Source of the DNA: Cupriavidus basilensis OR16
GTDB taxonomy: Bacteria; Pseudomonadota; Gammaproteobacteria; Burkholderiales; Burkholderiaceae
NCBI RefSeq assembly: GCF_000243095.1
Contig: NZ_AHJE01000016.1
Span: 129,370-193,369, forward strand
Direction: 5' to 3'
Length of the DNA: 64,000 nt
Below, piece after piece: positions 26,001-34,556 of the stretch; the first letter of the stretch is position 1; the number at the start of each line of letters is the position of its first letter. The notes beneath the pieces are model-generated. The model saw nothing but the letters and a program-made list of their open reading frames with translations. It was not told the origin of the DNA and searched no databases. A program made the translations under genes and the position numbers.

Positions 26001-27043
26001 TGGCTGTTCCATCCGTCCAGTACCTTGCCTTGCCTGACCACGTCCTCGCCGTCCAGGCGCACCGTGCAGTTGCGCAGCGGGATATCGATGTGGCAGGCGG
26101 TGGTGCGGCTGCCGCCTGCCTCGTTGTTGGGACCGAGCGAGAACAGGAAATTACCCTCGTAAGCACGCGCATCCATGCCGATCGAGGCCTCCCTGTCATA
26201 CAGGCCCAGCGTGGACCAGCGCGCGCGCGGCTGCAGGCCCCAGCCGATGTGCGAGATGGCATAGGCTTGCGGATCGTTGAACGACGCCATGTAGTCGCTC
26301 AGCAGCTCGGCATCCAGGCCGCCTTCGATGCGCGAGGCGTAGCCGCCTTCCACCGTCAGCTCGACCCGATCCGCCACGTAGCCCTTCTGCGGCAGCAAGA
26401 TGTCGCCGCGGTCCAGCACGATGCGCCCGCTCGCGCCGCCTTCGTTCGGCCACGTCAGCACGAAGCCGCTGGGCCAGTGATCCCAGCGGCCCGGCTCGTC
26501 GACAAAGCCGTACTCGCTGATGGCGGGAAACTCGCCGAGCGGGCAGCGCAGGTCCGTGCCCGCGTCGGATGTCACAACCATTTCCCTGGCTCGCGCCAGC
26601 CGCGCGTTGGCGGCGCTCACGCGCTCACGATCGGCTTCGGTCGGCACCATGCGCACCAGCACTTCGGGCGGCTCCACCGCCAGCAGGATCTTGGTGCCGG
26701 TCTTCAGGATGTCGTGCTGCTCCGGCGAGAACAGCAGCGTCATCAGGTCCAGCACCAGGTCGCTTTCCTTGAGCGCGGCAATGGCCGCGCGGTTGCCGGT
26801 CAGCGCCGTGGTGCCGAGGTAGGCCAGCGGGTCACGGCTCAGGGCCTTGTCTGCGTTGACGGGCGGCAGGTCAAGACGATTCACGATGGCGCCCATCGCC
26901 TGCGTGGCGACCAGCGCGCACGACAGTGTCTGCGCGTTGGTGGCGGCGCTGGTGAGGATGGTGACGGTCTGCCCGGGGGCGAGCCGGGACAGCGTAAGGA
27001 CTTGTTTCCAGGCCTGGATCAAGGCGTGGTCGCTGACTGGCAT
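25997..27043 (-). CDS. picD: 2,5-Dihydroxypyridine 5,6-dioxygenase (PicD/NicX)
   Basis: This 348-residue iron(II) ring-cleavage enzyme starts at ATG 27043 behind AGGAGAG. It belongs to the NicX family, unrelated to classical extradiol dioxygenases. The metal ligands I recall for Pseudomonas putida NicX fall at the same numbers here: His265 (ISHIGWGL), His318 and Asp320 (TACHIDIP). Other marks are LYDREASIGMDARAYEGNF and NNEAGGSRTT. It opens 2,5-dihydroxypyridine to N-formylmaleamate in the cytoplasm. It is followed at once by the picF::Mo-subunit frame (4-base overlap) and preceded by the deformylase gene. It appears undamaged. Confidence 0.93.
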   Translation of the reverse strand: MPVSDHALIQAWKQVLTLSRLAPGQTVTILTSAATNAQTLSCALVATQAMGAIVNRLDLPPVNADKALSRDPLAYLGTTALTGNRAAIAALKESDLVLDLMTLLFSPEQHDILKTGTKILLAVEPPEVLVRMVPTEADRERVSAANARLARAREMVVTSDAGTDLRCPLGEFPAISEYGFVDEPGRWDHWPSGFVLTWPNEGGASGRIVLDRGDILLPQKGYVADRVELTVEGGYASRIEGGLDAELLSDYMASFNDPQAYAISHIGWGLQPRARWSTLGLYDREASIGMDARAYEGNFLFSLGPNNEAGGSRTTACHIDIPLRNCTVRLDGEDVVRQGKVLDGWNSQ

Positions 27044-27074
27044 GTTCTCTCCTGGTGATCGGTGGATCAGTAGT

Positions 27075-27920
27075 TCAGGCCGCGGCCTGTTGCCGGGGGA
27101 CAATGTCGGCGCCGAGGAATCCGCCCAGCGCCCGGTAGAATCCAGCCTCGTCATCCCACGGAATCATGTGGCCAGCGCCTGGCACATGGCTGACTTCAAG
27201 CTGCGGCAACAGCCCGCGAAGCTCTTCGATATCCCCGGCGCGAACCACATCGCCACGGCCGGCCACCATCAGCAAGGCGGGAATGCCGATGCCCGGCAGG
27301 TCGGCATGCACGTCATCGGTATGGAAGCCCTGGAAGCTGGCCAGCACCGCGCGCTCGTCGCAGGTGTGCAGCCATTCGGCGCGCAGCGCGAGTTGCTCGT
27401 CGGTCCAGGTGGGACAGAAGCGCCGCATGGTCTCGATGTCCACGCCATGGCGCGCTACCGCCATGGAGTCCACATACCAGGCGAGCTGCGCCGGGTAGTC
27501 GCGCCGGCCCGGGCCCGAGACCGGCGGATCCACCATGACCAGCCGCGCCAGCCCCGCTGGCCGGCTGCGCGCGGCGCGAATGCCGATGCGCGCGCCCATC
27601 GAATGGCCCACCACGCTGTAACTTGGCAGGTTCATCGCCTGCGCGAATGCCAGGACGTCGGCGGCCTGGGCGTCCAGGCTGTAGTCCAGCGTGTCCGACG
27701 CGGACGACAAGCCGCGCCCGCGCACATCCAGCACATAGGTATCGAACTGCTCGCCAAGGCGCTCGCCAACGAAGCCCCAGGTGATGGCCGGGCTGGTGAT
27801 GCCCGGCACCACGATCACCGGATCGCGCGTGACGCGCGCGCCGTTGTGGCCGCCATAGCGCAGGTAGTGCTGGCGGATGCCGTTGGCATGGACGTTGCCG
27901 CCACAAACAAAGGTGCTCAT
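27075..27920 (-). CDS. picE: N-formylmaleamate deformylase (PicE/NicD), alpha/beta hydrolase
   Basis: This 281-residue alpha/beta hydrolase has nucleophile Ser107 in VVGHSMGARIG, Asp131 after strand 6 (LVMVDPPVSG) and His251 in VPGAGHMIPWDD. The N-terminus (VHANGIRQHYLRYGG) and oxyanion region VIVVPGITSPAITWGF are NicD-like. It removes formate from N-formylmaleamate to give maleamate. It starts two bases after the isomerase stop and sits between picG and picD, the position expected for the lower 2,5-dihydroxypyridine pathway. It is intact. Confidence 0.92.
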   Translation of the reverse strand: MSTFVCGGNVHANGIRQHYLRYGGHNGARVTRDPVIVVPGITSPAITWGFVGERLGEQFDTYVLDVRGRGLSSASDTLDYSLDAQAADVLAFAQAMNLPSYSVVGHSMGARIGIRAARSRPAGLARLVMVDPPVSGPGRRDYPAQLAWYVDSMAVARHGVDIETMRRFCPTWTDEQLALRAEWLHTCDERAVLASFQGFHTDDVHADLPGIGIPALLMVAGRGDVVRAGDIEELRGLLPQLEVSHVPGAGHMIPWDDEAGFYRALGGFLGADIVPRQQAAA

Positions 27921-27921
27921 G

Positions 27922-28674
27922 TCAGTAGGCTCCCGAAAGCAATGCGCCCGCGCCGGGCACGATCGGCTCCAGGTCGAGCTGCTTGAGGAGCGCGTAGGTG
28001 GTGGCGATGGCGGCGGTGATCACCGGCTTGCCGGTCATGGCTTCCACCTTGGCCACCGCCGGCAGGGACGGCATCTGCACGCAGGCCGACAGCACGATGG
28101 CGTCCACGTCCTTGGTGTTCATCTGCGCGACGATGCCGGGCAGCTTGGCCGGATCATGGCGGCCCACTTCCAGGTTGTCCGGGATTTCCAGCGCGCGCCA
28201 GTCCACCACTTCATAGCCTTCGTTGCGGATGTAGTCCACCACCAGCTCCGTCAGCGGCTTCATGTACGGCGCGACCACGGCGATGCGCTTGGCGCCGATG
28301 ACCTTGAGCGCGTCAATCAGCGCGCCGGCGCTGGTGATCACGGGCGCATCAGCGCCGTTGGCAGCGGTATGGGCCTGCAGGCGCTTTTCAGAGACGCGAT
28401 GGTAGCCGTGGCCCATCGCCATGATGGCCACCAGGCAGGCATAGCCCAGCACGTCGACGCGGGCGTCGCTCAGCTCCAGCGCGCAGCGGTCGGACTCGGC
28501 ATCCATGGCCGCGAGTTCTTCCTTGACCACCTTCTTCATGCGCATGCGGCTGGAGTGGAAGGTGAACCGCTCGGGCCGCACCTGCTGGCGCAACGTCAGC
28601 ATCGCGGGGATTTCGGTTTCCATCGTGGTGTTGGAACTCGGCACGATCTGGCCGATCCGGAAGGTCTTTTGCAC
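27922..28674 (-). CDS. picG: Maleate cis-trans isomerase (PicG/NicE/MaiA)
   Basis: I chose the GTG at 28674, preceded by GGAG at the right distance, because it gives 250 residues and places the two catalytic cysteines at Cys80 (LGYACLVAIMAMG) and Cys198 (VLSACVQMPSLPAV), the numbers I recall for characterised maleate isomerases. An ATG at 28746 in frame would add an unconserved leader. The Asp/Glu racemase-like fold begins RIGQIVPSSNTTMETEIPAM. It turns maleate into fumarate, the last step of the route. It is the second gene of the picC-picG-picE-picD unit. Confidence 0.92.
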   Translation of the reverse strand: MQKTFRIGQIVPSSNTTMETEIPAMLTLRQQVRPERFTFHSSRMRMKKVVKEELAAMDAESDRCALELSDARVDVLGYACLVAIMAMGHGYHRVSEKRLQAHTAANGADAPVITSAGALIDALKVIGAKRIAVVAPYMKPLTELVVDYIRNEGYEVVDWRALEIPDNLEVGRHDPAKLPGIVAQMNTKDVDAIVLSACVQMPSLPAVAKVEAMTGKPVITAAIATTYALLKQLDLEPIVPGAGALLSGAY

Positions 28675-28779
28675 GGGGCGCTCCGTAATGTCGGAAGTGA
28701 ATGGTCGGAAGTGAATATTCAGGTTCGTCGGACTGCTAAGGGCCATCGTCTACCGTCAGTCAATCTTCAAAGCTTGGGT

Positions 28780-29742
28780 TCACAGCTTGAGAATGCGTTC
28801 GGCATTGCCATGGCAGACAAGGCTGCGGGTGGCCTCGTCCATGGGTGCCTGCTCGATGAAATCCGCGGCAATCGCGGTGGATTCGTAGGGATAGTCGACC
28901 GAGAACAGCACGGCCTCGGCGCCCATCTCGGCGATGGCGCCGTTCAGCGCGGCCGGCGAGCACACGCCCGACGTGGTGATCACGATATTGCTGCCGATGT
29001 ACTCCGACGGCTTCTTCGCCAGCTTGATGCCGTGCGAGTACACGGCGAAACGGCTGTCGAAGCGCCAGCGCTGGAACGGCAGCCCCTCGCCCATATGGCC
29101 AAGGATGAGCTTGAGCCGGGGGAAGCGGTCGAACACGCCGCCGAACACCAGCCGCAGCGCGTGGCTGGCCGTCTCCACGCCCCAGCCCCATGCCGCGCCG
29201 CTGATTTCGGGATGGCCCGAGTACGCGTGCGGCGCGACAAAAGCATCGGTCGGGTGCAGGTACATGGGCACGTCGAGCTCCTGCATGCGTTCCCAGAAAG
29301 CGTCGTAGGCAGGGTCGTCGTAATACACGCCCTGCGTATGGCCGTTAACCAGCGAACCCTTGAAACCGAGCTGCTTCACGGCGCGCTCCAGTTCATCCGC
29401 CGCCACCGCGGGATCGTGCATGGGCAGCGCGGCAAAGCCCGCGAAGCGCGTGGGATGGCGCGCCACCTGTGCCGCCAGGAAGTCATTGTTTTCGCGGGCA
29501 CGGCCGATGGCCGCGGCGCGATCCGTCTCGCCCTGCACGCCCGGGCCAGTCTGGGACAACACGGTGAAATCGATGCCTGCGCGGTCCATCTCGCCGATGC
29601 GGATGTCGTCGAAATCAGCCAGGCGCTTGGCAAGGTCGGCCATGACCGCTGCGTCGATGTGCTGGAGGTATCCCTTCGAATAGGCCTGGAAACCGGGGGC
29701 CATGAAGTGTTCTTCCAGGGCAATCTTGCGAATTCTCGTCAT
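28780..29742 (-). CDS. picC: 3,6-Dihydroxypicolinate decarboxylase (PicC), amidohydrolase-2 family
   Basis: This 320-residue TIM-barrel metal-dependent decarboxylase is of the gamma-resorcylate/ACMSD group. The metal ligands are visible: Glu10 and His12 in IALEEHF, His163 in MYLHPTDAF, His216 in ILGHMGEGLPF, and Asp283 in FSVDYPYES. Relatives remove a ring carboxylate next to a hydroxyl group without oxidation, which fits 3,6-dihydroxypicolinate to 2,5-dihydroxypyridine. It is the first gene of the reverse-strand operon and is preceded by a TCAG-N4-CTGA operator at 29784. A benzoate-type substrate is possible from the family alone; the picD/E/G neighbours make the pyridine substrate far more likely. 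Confidence 0.88.
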   Translation of the reverse strand: MTRIRKIALEEHFMAPGFQAYSKGYLQHIDAAVMADLAKRLADFDDIRIGEMDRAGIDFTVLSQTGPGVQGETDRAAAIGRARENNDFLAAQVARHPTRFAGFAALPMHDPAVAADELERAVKQLGFKGSLVNGHTQGVYYDDPAYDAFWERMQELDVPMYLHPTDAFVAPHAYSGHPEISGAAWGWGVETASHALRLVFGGVFDRFPRLKLILGHMGEGLPFQRWRFDSRFAVYSHGIKLAKKPSEYIGSNIVITTSGVCSPAALNGAIAEMGAEAVLFSVDYPYESTAIAADFIEQAPMDEATRSLVCHGNAERILKL

Positions 29743-29783
29743 GCTGTGGCGACTCCTGTTTGGGTGGTGGCTTACCTAATTGA

Positions 29784-29795
29784 TCAGTATGCTGA
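29784..29795. promoter_or_regulatory. PicR-type operator before picC
   Basis: TCAGTATGCTGA, a TCAG-N4-CTGA palindrome, lies 42 bases upstream of the picC start codon. The same motif recurs at all promoters of this island. Binding by the MarR protein at 39836-40366 is inferred from the motif, which agrees with what I recall of PicR sites. Confidence 0.8.
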
Positions 29796-29877
29796 GCATT
29801 TTTAATATAGCAACGAGGTTGGGGAATGTCTAGGCGGAGTCAAAAGGGTTAACCCCCATAACACTGATAAATTCTGC

Positions 29878-29911
29878 TCAGTACACTGATTGAAATTACT
29901 CAGCATGCTGA
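29878..29911. promoter_or_regulatory. Paired PicR-type operators before the MHS transporter
   Basis: TCAGTACACTGA (29878-29889) and the perfect palindrome TCAGCATGCTGA (29900-29911) start 22 bp apart, so they lie on one face of the helix. They are 53 bases before the transporter start. Confidence 0.82.
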
Positions 29912-29963
29912 CAGTGTAGAGCACATACACGCGCAGGCTGGGCCGCCCCCGGAGAGAGAGACC

Positions 29964-31568
29964 ATGACGATCAGCCTGACCAATGACGGTGCCGCCGTGC
30001 GCAAGCAGGGCATGACAAGGGAAGAACGCAAGGTGATCCTCGCGTCGTCCTTCGGGGCGCTGATGGAGTGGTACGACTTTTATATCTACGCAGCGCTGGC
30101 GGTCTATTTTGGTGCATTGTTCTTCCCGCCCGGCAACGAGACGACCGCCTTCCTCGCCAGCCTGGCCACCTTCGGCGCGGGCTTCCTGGTGCGGCCCATC
30201 GGCGCGCTGCTGTTCGGCCGCCTGGGCGACAAGATCGGACGCAAGTACACGTTCCTGGTCACGATCCTGCTCATGGGGATCGCCACGGTGGGAGTCGGAT
30301 TGCTGCCCACCTACGGCCAGATCGGCATCACCGCCACCATCCTGCTGGTGGCGCTGCGCCTGCTGCAGGGCCTGGCGCTGGGCGGCGAGGTGGGCGGCGC
30401 GGTGACCTACGTCGCCGAGCACTCTCCGGTGGAAAAGCGCGGGCTCTACACCAGTTCCCTGCAGACCACGGCCACGCTCGGCCTGCTCTCCTCGCTGCTG
30501 GTGGTGTACCTGCTCAAGACCTTTCTCACCGAGGCGCAGTTCCGCGAATGGGGCTGGCGCCTGCCGTTCCTGGTCTCGTTCCTGATGCTGGTGGTGTCGG
30601 TCTATATCCGCGGCAAGCTGCATGAGTCGCCGATCTTCGCGCGCATGAAGGCGGGCAATGCCACCTCGAAATCCCCGATCCTGGACAGCTTCACGAACTG
30701 GGCCAACCTGAAGTACGTGCTGCTGCTGTTCGTGGTGGCGTCCGGGCTCGGCGCCATCTTTGGCACCGGGCATTTCTACACGATGTTCTTCGTCAACAAG
30801 ACGCTGCACGTCCCGCTGGAACTGGTGCACCTGCTGATCGGCATCGCGCTGGTGATCGCCACGCCCTGCTACCTGTTCTTCGGCTGGCTGTCGGACCGGA
30901 TCGGCCGCAAGTACATCATGATGGCCGCCTGCCTGCTGGCGGCGCTGACCACCCAGCCCATCTTCAAGGGCCTGACCCACTACGCCAACCCGGCACTGGA
31001 GCAGTTCCAGCAGCACAACACCGTGCGGCTGCGCGCCGGCGATTGCCACTTCCGCCTGTTTGCCGAGCCGGTATCGGCCTGCGACAAGGTCAAGGGCTAC
31101 CTGACCGATCTCGGCGTCGGCTACGAGTTCACGCAGGATGATGTCCGCACGCAACCCGACCTGCGCATCGGCGGCACCACGCTGCAGGGCTTTGACAAAG
31201 CGGCAATCAAGCAGGCGCTGGTGGCGGCCGGCTGGCCGGAGCACGCGGACCCGGCGGCCATCAACCGCCCGATGCTGTTCCTGATGCTGCTGATCCCCAT
31301 CCTCTTTCTCGCCATGGTGTACGGCCCGCTGGCGGCGTTCATGGTCGAACTGTTCCCCGCGCGCATCCGCTACACCTCGCTGTCCCTGCCCTTCCACCTG
31401 GGTGCGGGCTGGGTCGGCGGCATGCTGTCCTTCGTGGTGACGGCGATGAACGTGTCCAGCGGCAATGTGTACTTTGGCCTCTGGTATCCGGTCTCGATCG
31501 CCGCCATCGCGTTTGTGATCGGCCTGATCTTCGTGCCCGAGACCCGGGGCCGCGACCTGGATACCTGA
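29964..31568 (+). CDS. MFS transporter, metabolite:H+ symporter (MHS/ProP-like) type
   Basis: This 534-residue permease starts at ATG 29964 after GAGAGAGA. It has the MHS signature: ASSFGALMEWYDFYIYAALA in helix 1, RPIGALLFGRLGDKIGRKY as motif A and LRLLQGLALGGEVGGAVTY. Between the tenth and eleventh membrane segments there is an unusually long polar loop of about 110 residues (KGLTHYANPALEQFQQHNT ... EHADPAAINR), which explains the length above the usual 430-450. It is preceded by two PicR-type operators, so it is a good candidate for picolinate or pathway-acid uptake. It is intact. Confidence 0.88.
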   Translation: MTISLTNDGAAVRKQGMTREERKVILASSFGALMEWYDFYIYAALAVYFGALFFPPGNETTAFLASLATFGAGFLVRPIGALLFGRLGDKIGRKYTFLVTILLMGIATVGVGLLPTYGQIGITATILLVALRLLQGLALGGEVGGAVTYVAEHSPVEKRGLYTSSLQTTATLGLLSSLLVVYLLKTFLTEAQFREWGWRLPFLVSFLMLVVSVYIRGKLHESPIFARMKAGNATSKSPILDSFTNWANLKYVLLLFVVASGLGAIFGTGHFYTMFFVNKTLHVPLELVHLLIGIALVIATPCYLFFGWLSDRIGRKYIMMAACLLAALTTQPIFKGLTHYANPALEQFQQHNTVRLRAGDCHFRLFAEPVSACDKVKGYLTDLGVGYEFTQDDVRTQPDLRIGGTTLQGFDKAAIKQALVAAGWPEHADPAAINRPMLFLMLLIPILFLAMVYGPLAAFMVELFPARIRYTSLSLPFHLGAGWVGGMLSFVVTAMNVSSGNVYFGLWYPVSIAAIAFVIGLIFVPETRGRDLDT

Positions 31569-31604
31569 TCCGCCCCCGGCTTCGTCATCTGGCCCGAAAT
31601 TTGC

Positions 31605-31637
31605 TCAGTACACTGCTGTTTATATTCAGCATACTGA
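31605..31637. promoter_or_regulatory. Paired PicR-type operators before the ABC importer
   Basis: TCAGTACACTGC (31605-31616, one mismatch) and TCAGCATACTGA (31626-31637) start 21 bp apart, about 105 bases upstream of the binding-protein gene. Confidence 0.8.
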
Positions 31638-31742
31638 TCGACGCACCAAGACGAAGCCGGCCGGTACACAAACGATGCATGGCGAAGTGTGCCGTTTTTA
31701 CCTTGATTGTTTAATCCCATTCACCCTGTCTGGAGCGCCCCC

Positions 31743-32981
31743 ATGAAGTCTCTGCACAACGCACGCCGTACCCCTGTCTCTGCCTTAGTCCCTGCCCTGA
31801 TCCCCGCCTTGATCGCCCTGCTATGCAGCACCGCTGCGCTGGCGGATGCCACCGGCGTGAAGGTTGGCGTGATCACCGATATGTCCGGCTCCTACGCCGA
31901 TCTCTCGGGCCGCGGCTCGGTGCTCGCGGCGCAGATGGCCGTGGAAGAGTTCGGCGGCAAGGCGCTCGGCAAGCCGGTCACGGTGCTCTCCGGCGACCAC
32001 CAGAACAAGGCGGATATCGCCTCGTCGCTGGCTCGCCGCTGGTTCGACACCGATGGCGTGGACATGGTGATCGACTTCCCCAACTCCTCCACCGCGCTGG
32101 CGGTGCAGGAAATCGCCAAGCAAAAGCAGAAGATCAATATCGTCTCCACCGGCGGCGCCATGGCGCTGACCAACCAGAACTGCTCGCCCACCGGCTTCCA
32201 CTGGGGCTGGGATACGTATTCGGTGTCGGCGCCGCTGGTCAAGCGGCTGATCGCCGACGGCAAGAACAGCTGGTACTACATCACCGTGGACTACGCGCTG
32301 GGCCAGTCGCTGGAATCGGACTTCCGCAAGGAGGTGGAGGCCAGCGGCGGCAAGAACGTGGGCAGCACCAAGCATCCGCTTAACGCCAGCGATTTCAGCA
32401 GCCCCATCGTGGCGGCCTCCGCCTCCAAAGCCAAGGTAGTGGTGCTGGCCAACGCCGGCAACGACATGATCAACGGCGTCAAGGCCGCGGGCGAGTTCGG
32501 CCTGATCAAGGGCGGCCAGACCGTGATCACGCCGTCGACCTTCATCACCGACCTGAAGAGCCTCGGCCCCAGCGTGGCGCAGGGCCTGACCTATGTGGAC
32601 CCGTTCAAGCTCGACCTCGACGCCAAGTCGAAGGCCTTCGTGGAGCGCTTCTACGCCAAGCACAAGGCTTACCCGACGCACGGGCAGATCGGCGTGTATT
32701 CCGGTGTGCTGCACTACCTGAAGGCGGTTGAGGCGGCCAAGACGGTGGATGGCCCGGCCGTGGCGGAAAAGATGCGTGCCCTCGCCGTCAACGACGACTT
32801 CGTGCACGCTGGCAAGGTGCGCGTGGATGGCCGCATGGTGCACGACATGTACCTGGCGCAAGCCAAGACGCCGGCAGAATCGAAGGGCCCGTGGGACCTG
32901 GCCAAGTACATCGGCACGATCCCGGGCGACTCGGCGTTCCGTCCGCTGTCCGCCAGCGAATGCGCCCTGGTGAAGAAGTGA
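31743..32981 (+). CDS. ABC transporter periplasmic binding protein, branched-chain/aromatic type
   Basis: This 412-residue type I binding protein has a signal peptide (PALIPALIALLCSTAALADA). The mature part opens VKVGVITDMSGSYADLSGRG as in LivJ-like proteins of aromatic-acid uptake systems. Further marks are VVLANAGNDMINGVKAAGEFG and a C-terminal cysteine (SECALVKK) that may pair with Cys in NQNCSPTGF. It heads a five-gene importer behind two PicR-type operators, so the likely ligand is picolinate or a related pyridine carboxylate. The ligand assignment is by regulon only. Confidence 0.88.
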   Translation: MKSLHNARRTPVSALVPALIPALIALLCSTAALADATGVKVGVITDMSGSYADLSGRGSVLAAQMAVEEFGGKALGKPVTVLSGDHQNKADIASSLARRWFDTDGVDMVIDFPNSSTALAVQEIAKQKQKINIVSTGGAMALTNQNCSPTGFHWGWDTYSVSAPLVKRLIADGKNSWYYITVDYALGQSLESDFRKEVEASGGKNVGSTKHPLNASDFSSPIVAASASKAKVVVLANAGNDMINGVKAAGEFGLIKGGQTVITPSTFITDLKSLGPSVAQGLTYVDPFKLDLDAKSKAFVERFYAKHKAYPTHGQIGVYSGVLHYLKAVEAAKTVDGPAVAEKMRALAVNDDFVHAGKVRVDGRMVHDMYLAQAKTPAESKGPWDLAKYIGTIPGDSAFRPLSASECALVKK

Positions 32982-33024
32982 GCCGCGATGACCAACCGCT
33001 ATGCAATGACAACACGGAGCACGC

Positions 33025-33801
33025 ATGAGCCAGGCTGACGTCATCCTTGAAACCCGGGGACTCACCAAGGAGTTCAAGGGTTTCACCGCCGTCAGCAAGG
33101 TCGACCTGCGCATTCGGCGCGGCGCCATCCACGCCCTGATCGGGCCCAATGGCGCCGGCAAGACCACGTGCTTCAACCTGCTGACGAAGTTCCATACGCC
33201 CTCCGCCGGCACCATCCTGTTCAACGGCGAGGACATCACGCGTGAGCGCCCCGCCCAGATCGCCCGCAAGGGCGTGATCCGGTCCTTCCAGATCTCGGCG
33301 GTATTCCCGCAGCTCACCGTGATGGAGAACGTGCGGGTGGCGCTGCAGCGCAAGCTCGGCACCGCCTATCACTTCTGGAAGAGCAAGCGCTCGCTCGACG
33401 AACTCAACGACCGCGCTGTCGCGCTGCTCAAGGCAGTCGGCCTGGAAGGCTTCGCCGAACTGCCGACCGCCGAGCTGGCCTATGGCCGCAAGCGCGCGCT
33501 GGAGATCGCCACCACGCTCGCCATGGACCCGGAGCTGATGCTGCTCGACGAGCCCACCCAGGGCATGGGGCACGAGGACGTGGAGGTGGTGACCGCCTTG
33601 ATCAAACAGGTTTCCGCGGGACGCACCGTGCTGATGGTCGAACACAATATGAGCGTGGTGTCGTCCATCGCCGAGCGCATCACCGTGTTGCAGCGGGGCG
33701 CCATCCTGGCCGAAGGGCCGTACGAGGAAATGGCGCGCAACCCGCAGGTGATGGAGGCGTACATGGGCACCGCCGATGCCGCACTGACGGAGGCCACATG
33801 A
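33025..33801 (+). CDS. ABC transporter ATPase, LivG type
   Basis: This 258-residue ATPase has Walker A GPNGAGKTTCF, a Q-loop in RSFQISAVFPQLTVMENVRV, a signature-like LAYGRKRALEIATTLA (the usual LSGGQ is degenerate, as is common in LivG), Walker B LMLLDEPTQGMGHED and the switch histidine in VLMVEHNMSVV. It couples ATP hydrolysis to import together with the LivF-like partner, whose start overlaps its stop (ATGA at 33798). Confidence 0.93.
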   Translation: MSQADVILETRGLTKEFKGFTAVSKVDLRIRRGAIHALIGPNGAGKTTCFNLLTKFHTPSAGTILFNGEDITRERPAQIARKGVIRSFQISAVFPQLTVMENVRVALQRKLGTAYHFWKSKRSLDELNDRAVALLKAVGLEGFAELPTAELAYGRKRALEIATTLAMDPELMLLDEPTQGMGHEDVEVVTALIKQVSAGRTVLMVEHNMSVVSSIAERITVLQRGAILAEGPYEEMARNPQVMEAYMGTADAALTEAT

Positions 33802-34544
33802 TAAGCCAACCCATCAGCCAGCCCACTCCGGCCTTGCAGATCCAGGACCTGCACGCCTGGTATGGCGAATCCCACATCCTTCACGGCGTGGACCTGACGG
33901 TCGATCCAGGCGAGGTCGTCACCGTGCTCGGCCGCAACGGCGCCGGCCGCACCACCACCATGCGCGCCATCATGGGGCTGGTCGGGGCCCGCAAGGGTTC
34001 GATCCGCGTCAACGGGTGCGAGACCATCGGCATGAAGACGCACCGTATCGCGCCGCTGGGCCTGGGCTATTGCCCGGAGGAACGCGCGATCTTCTCCAGC
34101 CTGTCGTGCGAGGAGAACCTGATGCTGCCGCCGGTGTTCAAGCCGGACGGTGCAACGCCAGGCCGCGAGCCAATGCCGCTGGACGAGATCTACGCGATGT
34201 TCCCCAACCTGTGGGAGCGCCGCAAGAGCCAGGGCACGCGCATGTCCGGCGGCGAGCAGCAGATGCTGGCCGTCGCCCGCATCCTGCGCACCCGCGCGAG
34301 CGTGCTGCTGCTCGATGAAATCTCGGAAGGGCTCGCGCCGGTCATCGTGCAAACCCTCGCAAGAATGATCACCACGCTCAAGAAGCGCGGCTACACCATC
34401 GTGATGGTGGAGCAGAACTTCCGCTTCGCCGCCCCGCTGGCAGACCGCTTCTACGTGATGGAGCACGGCCGCATGGTGGCGTGTTTCGACGCCGGCGAGC
34501 TCGAGCGCAAGATGCCCACGCTGAACGCCCTGCTTGGCGTGTAA
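33798..34544 (+). CDS. ABC transporter ATPase, LivF type, with Walker A Lys-to-Arg
   Basis: The 248-residue partner ATPase has signature MSGGEQQMLAVARIL, Walker B VLLLDEISEGLAP and switch histidine position replaced by Gln (VMVEQNFRF), as is usual in LivF. Its Walker A reads GRNGAGRTTT: the invariant lysine is arginine. This variant may occur in natural LivF relatives of Burkholderiales, so the subunit may still bind ATP, but one of the two sites could be weakened. It overlaps LivG by four bases and is followed by the permease genes. Confidence 0.92.
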   Translation: MISQPISQPTPALQIQDLHAWYGESHILHGVDLTVDPGEVVTVLGRNGAGRTTTMRAIMGLVGARKGSIRVNGCETIGMKTHRIAPLGLGYCPEERAIFSSLSCEENLMLPPVFKPDGATPGREPMPLDEIYAMFPNLWERRKSQGTRMSGGEQQMLAVARILRTRASVLLLDEISEGLAPVIVQTLARMITTLKKRGYTIVMVEQNFRFAAPLADRFYVMEHGRMVACFDAGELERKMPTLNALLGV

Positions 34545-34556
34545 GGAACTATCGTC

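Noticed and set aside
23958..26162. Forward open frame of 734 codons opposite the Mo-hydroxylase subunit
   Set aside because: It is antisense to strongly conserved coding sequence and reflects high GC in the third codon position.
21309..29742. Assignment of the Mo-hydroxylase and lower-pathway genes to nicotinate degradation
   Set aside because: The lower pathway is shared, but the PicC-type decarboxylase, four-component Rieske enzyme and TCAG-N4-CTGA regulon fit picolinate, and no NicC-type flavin monooxygenase is present.
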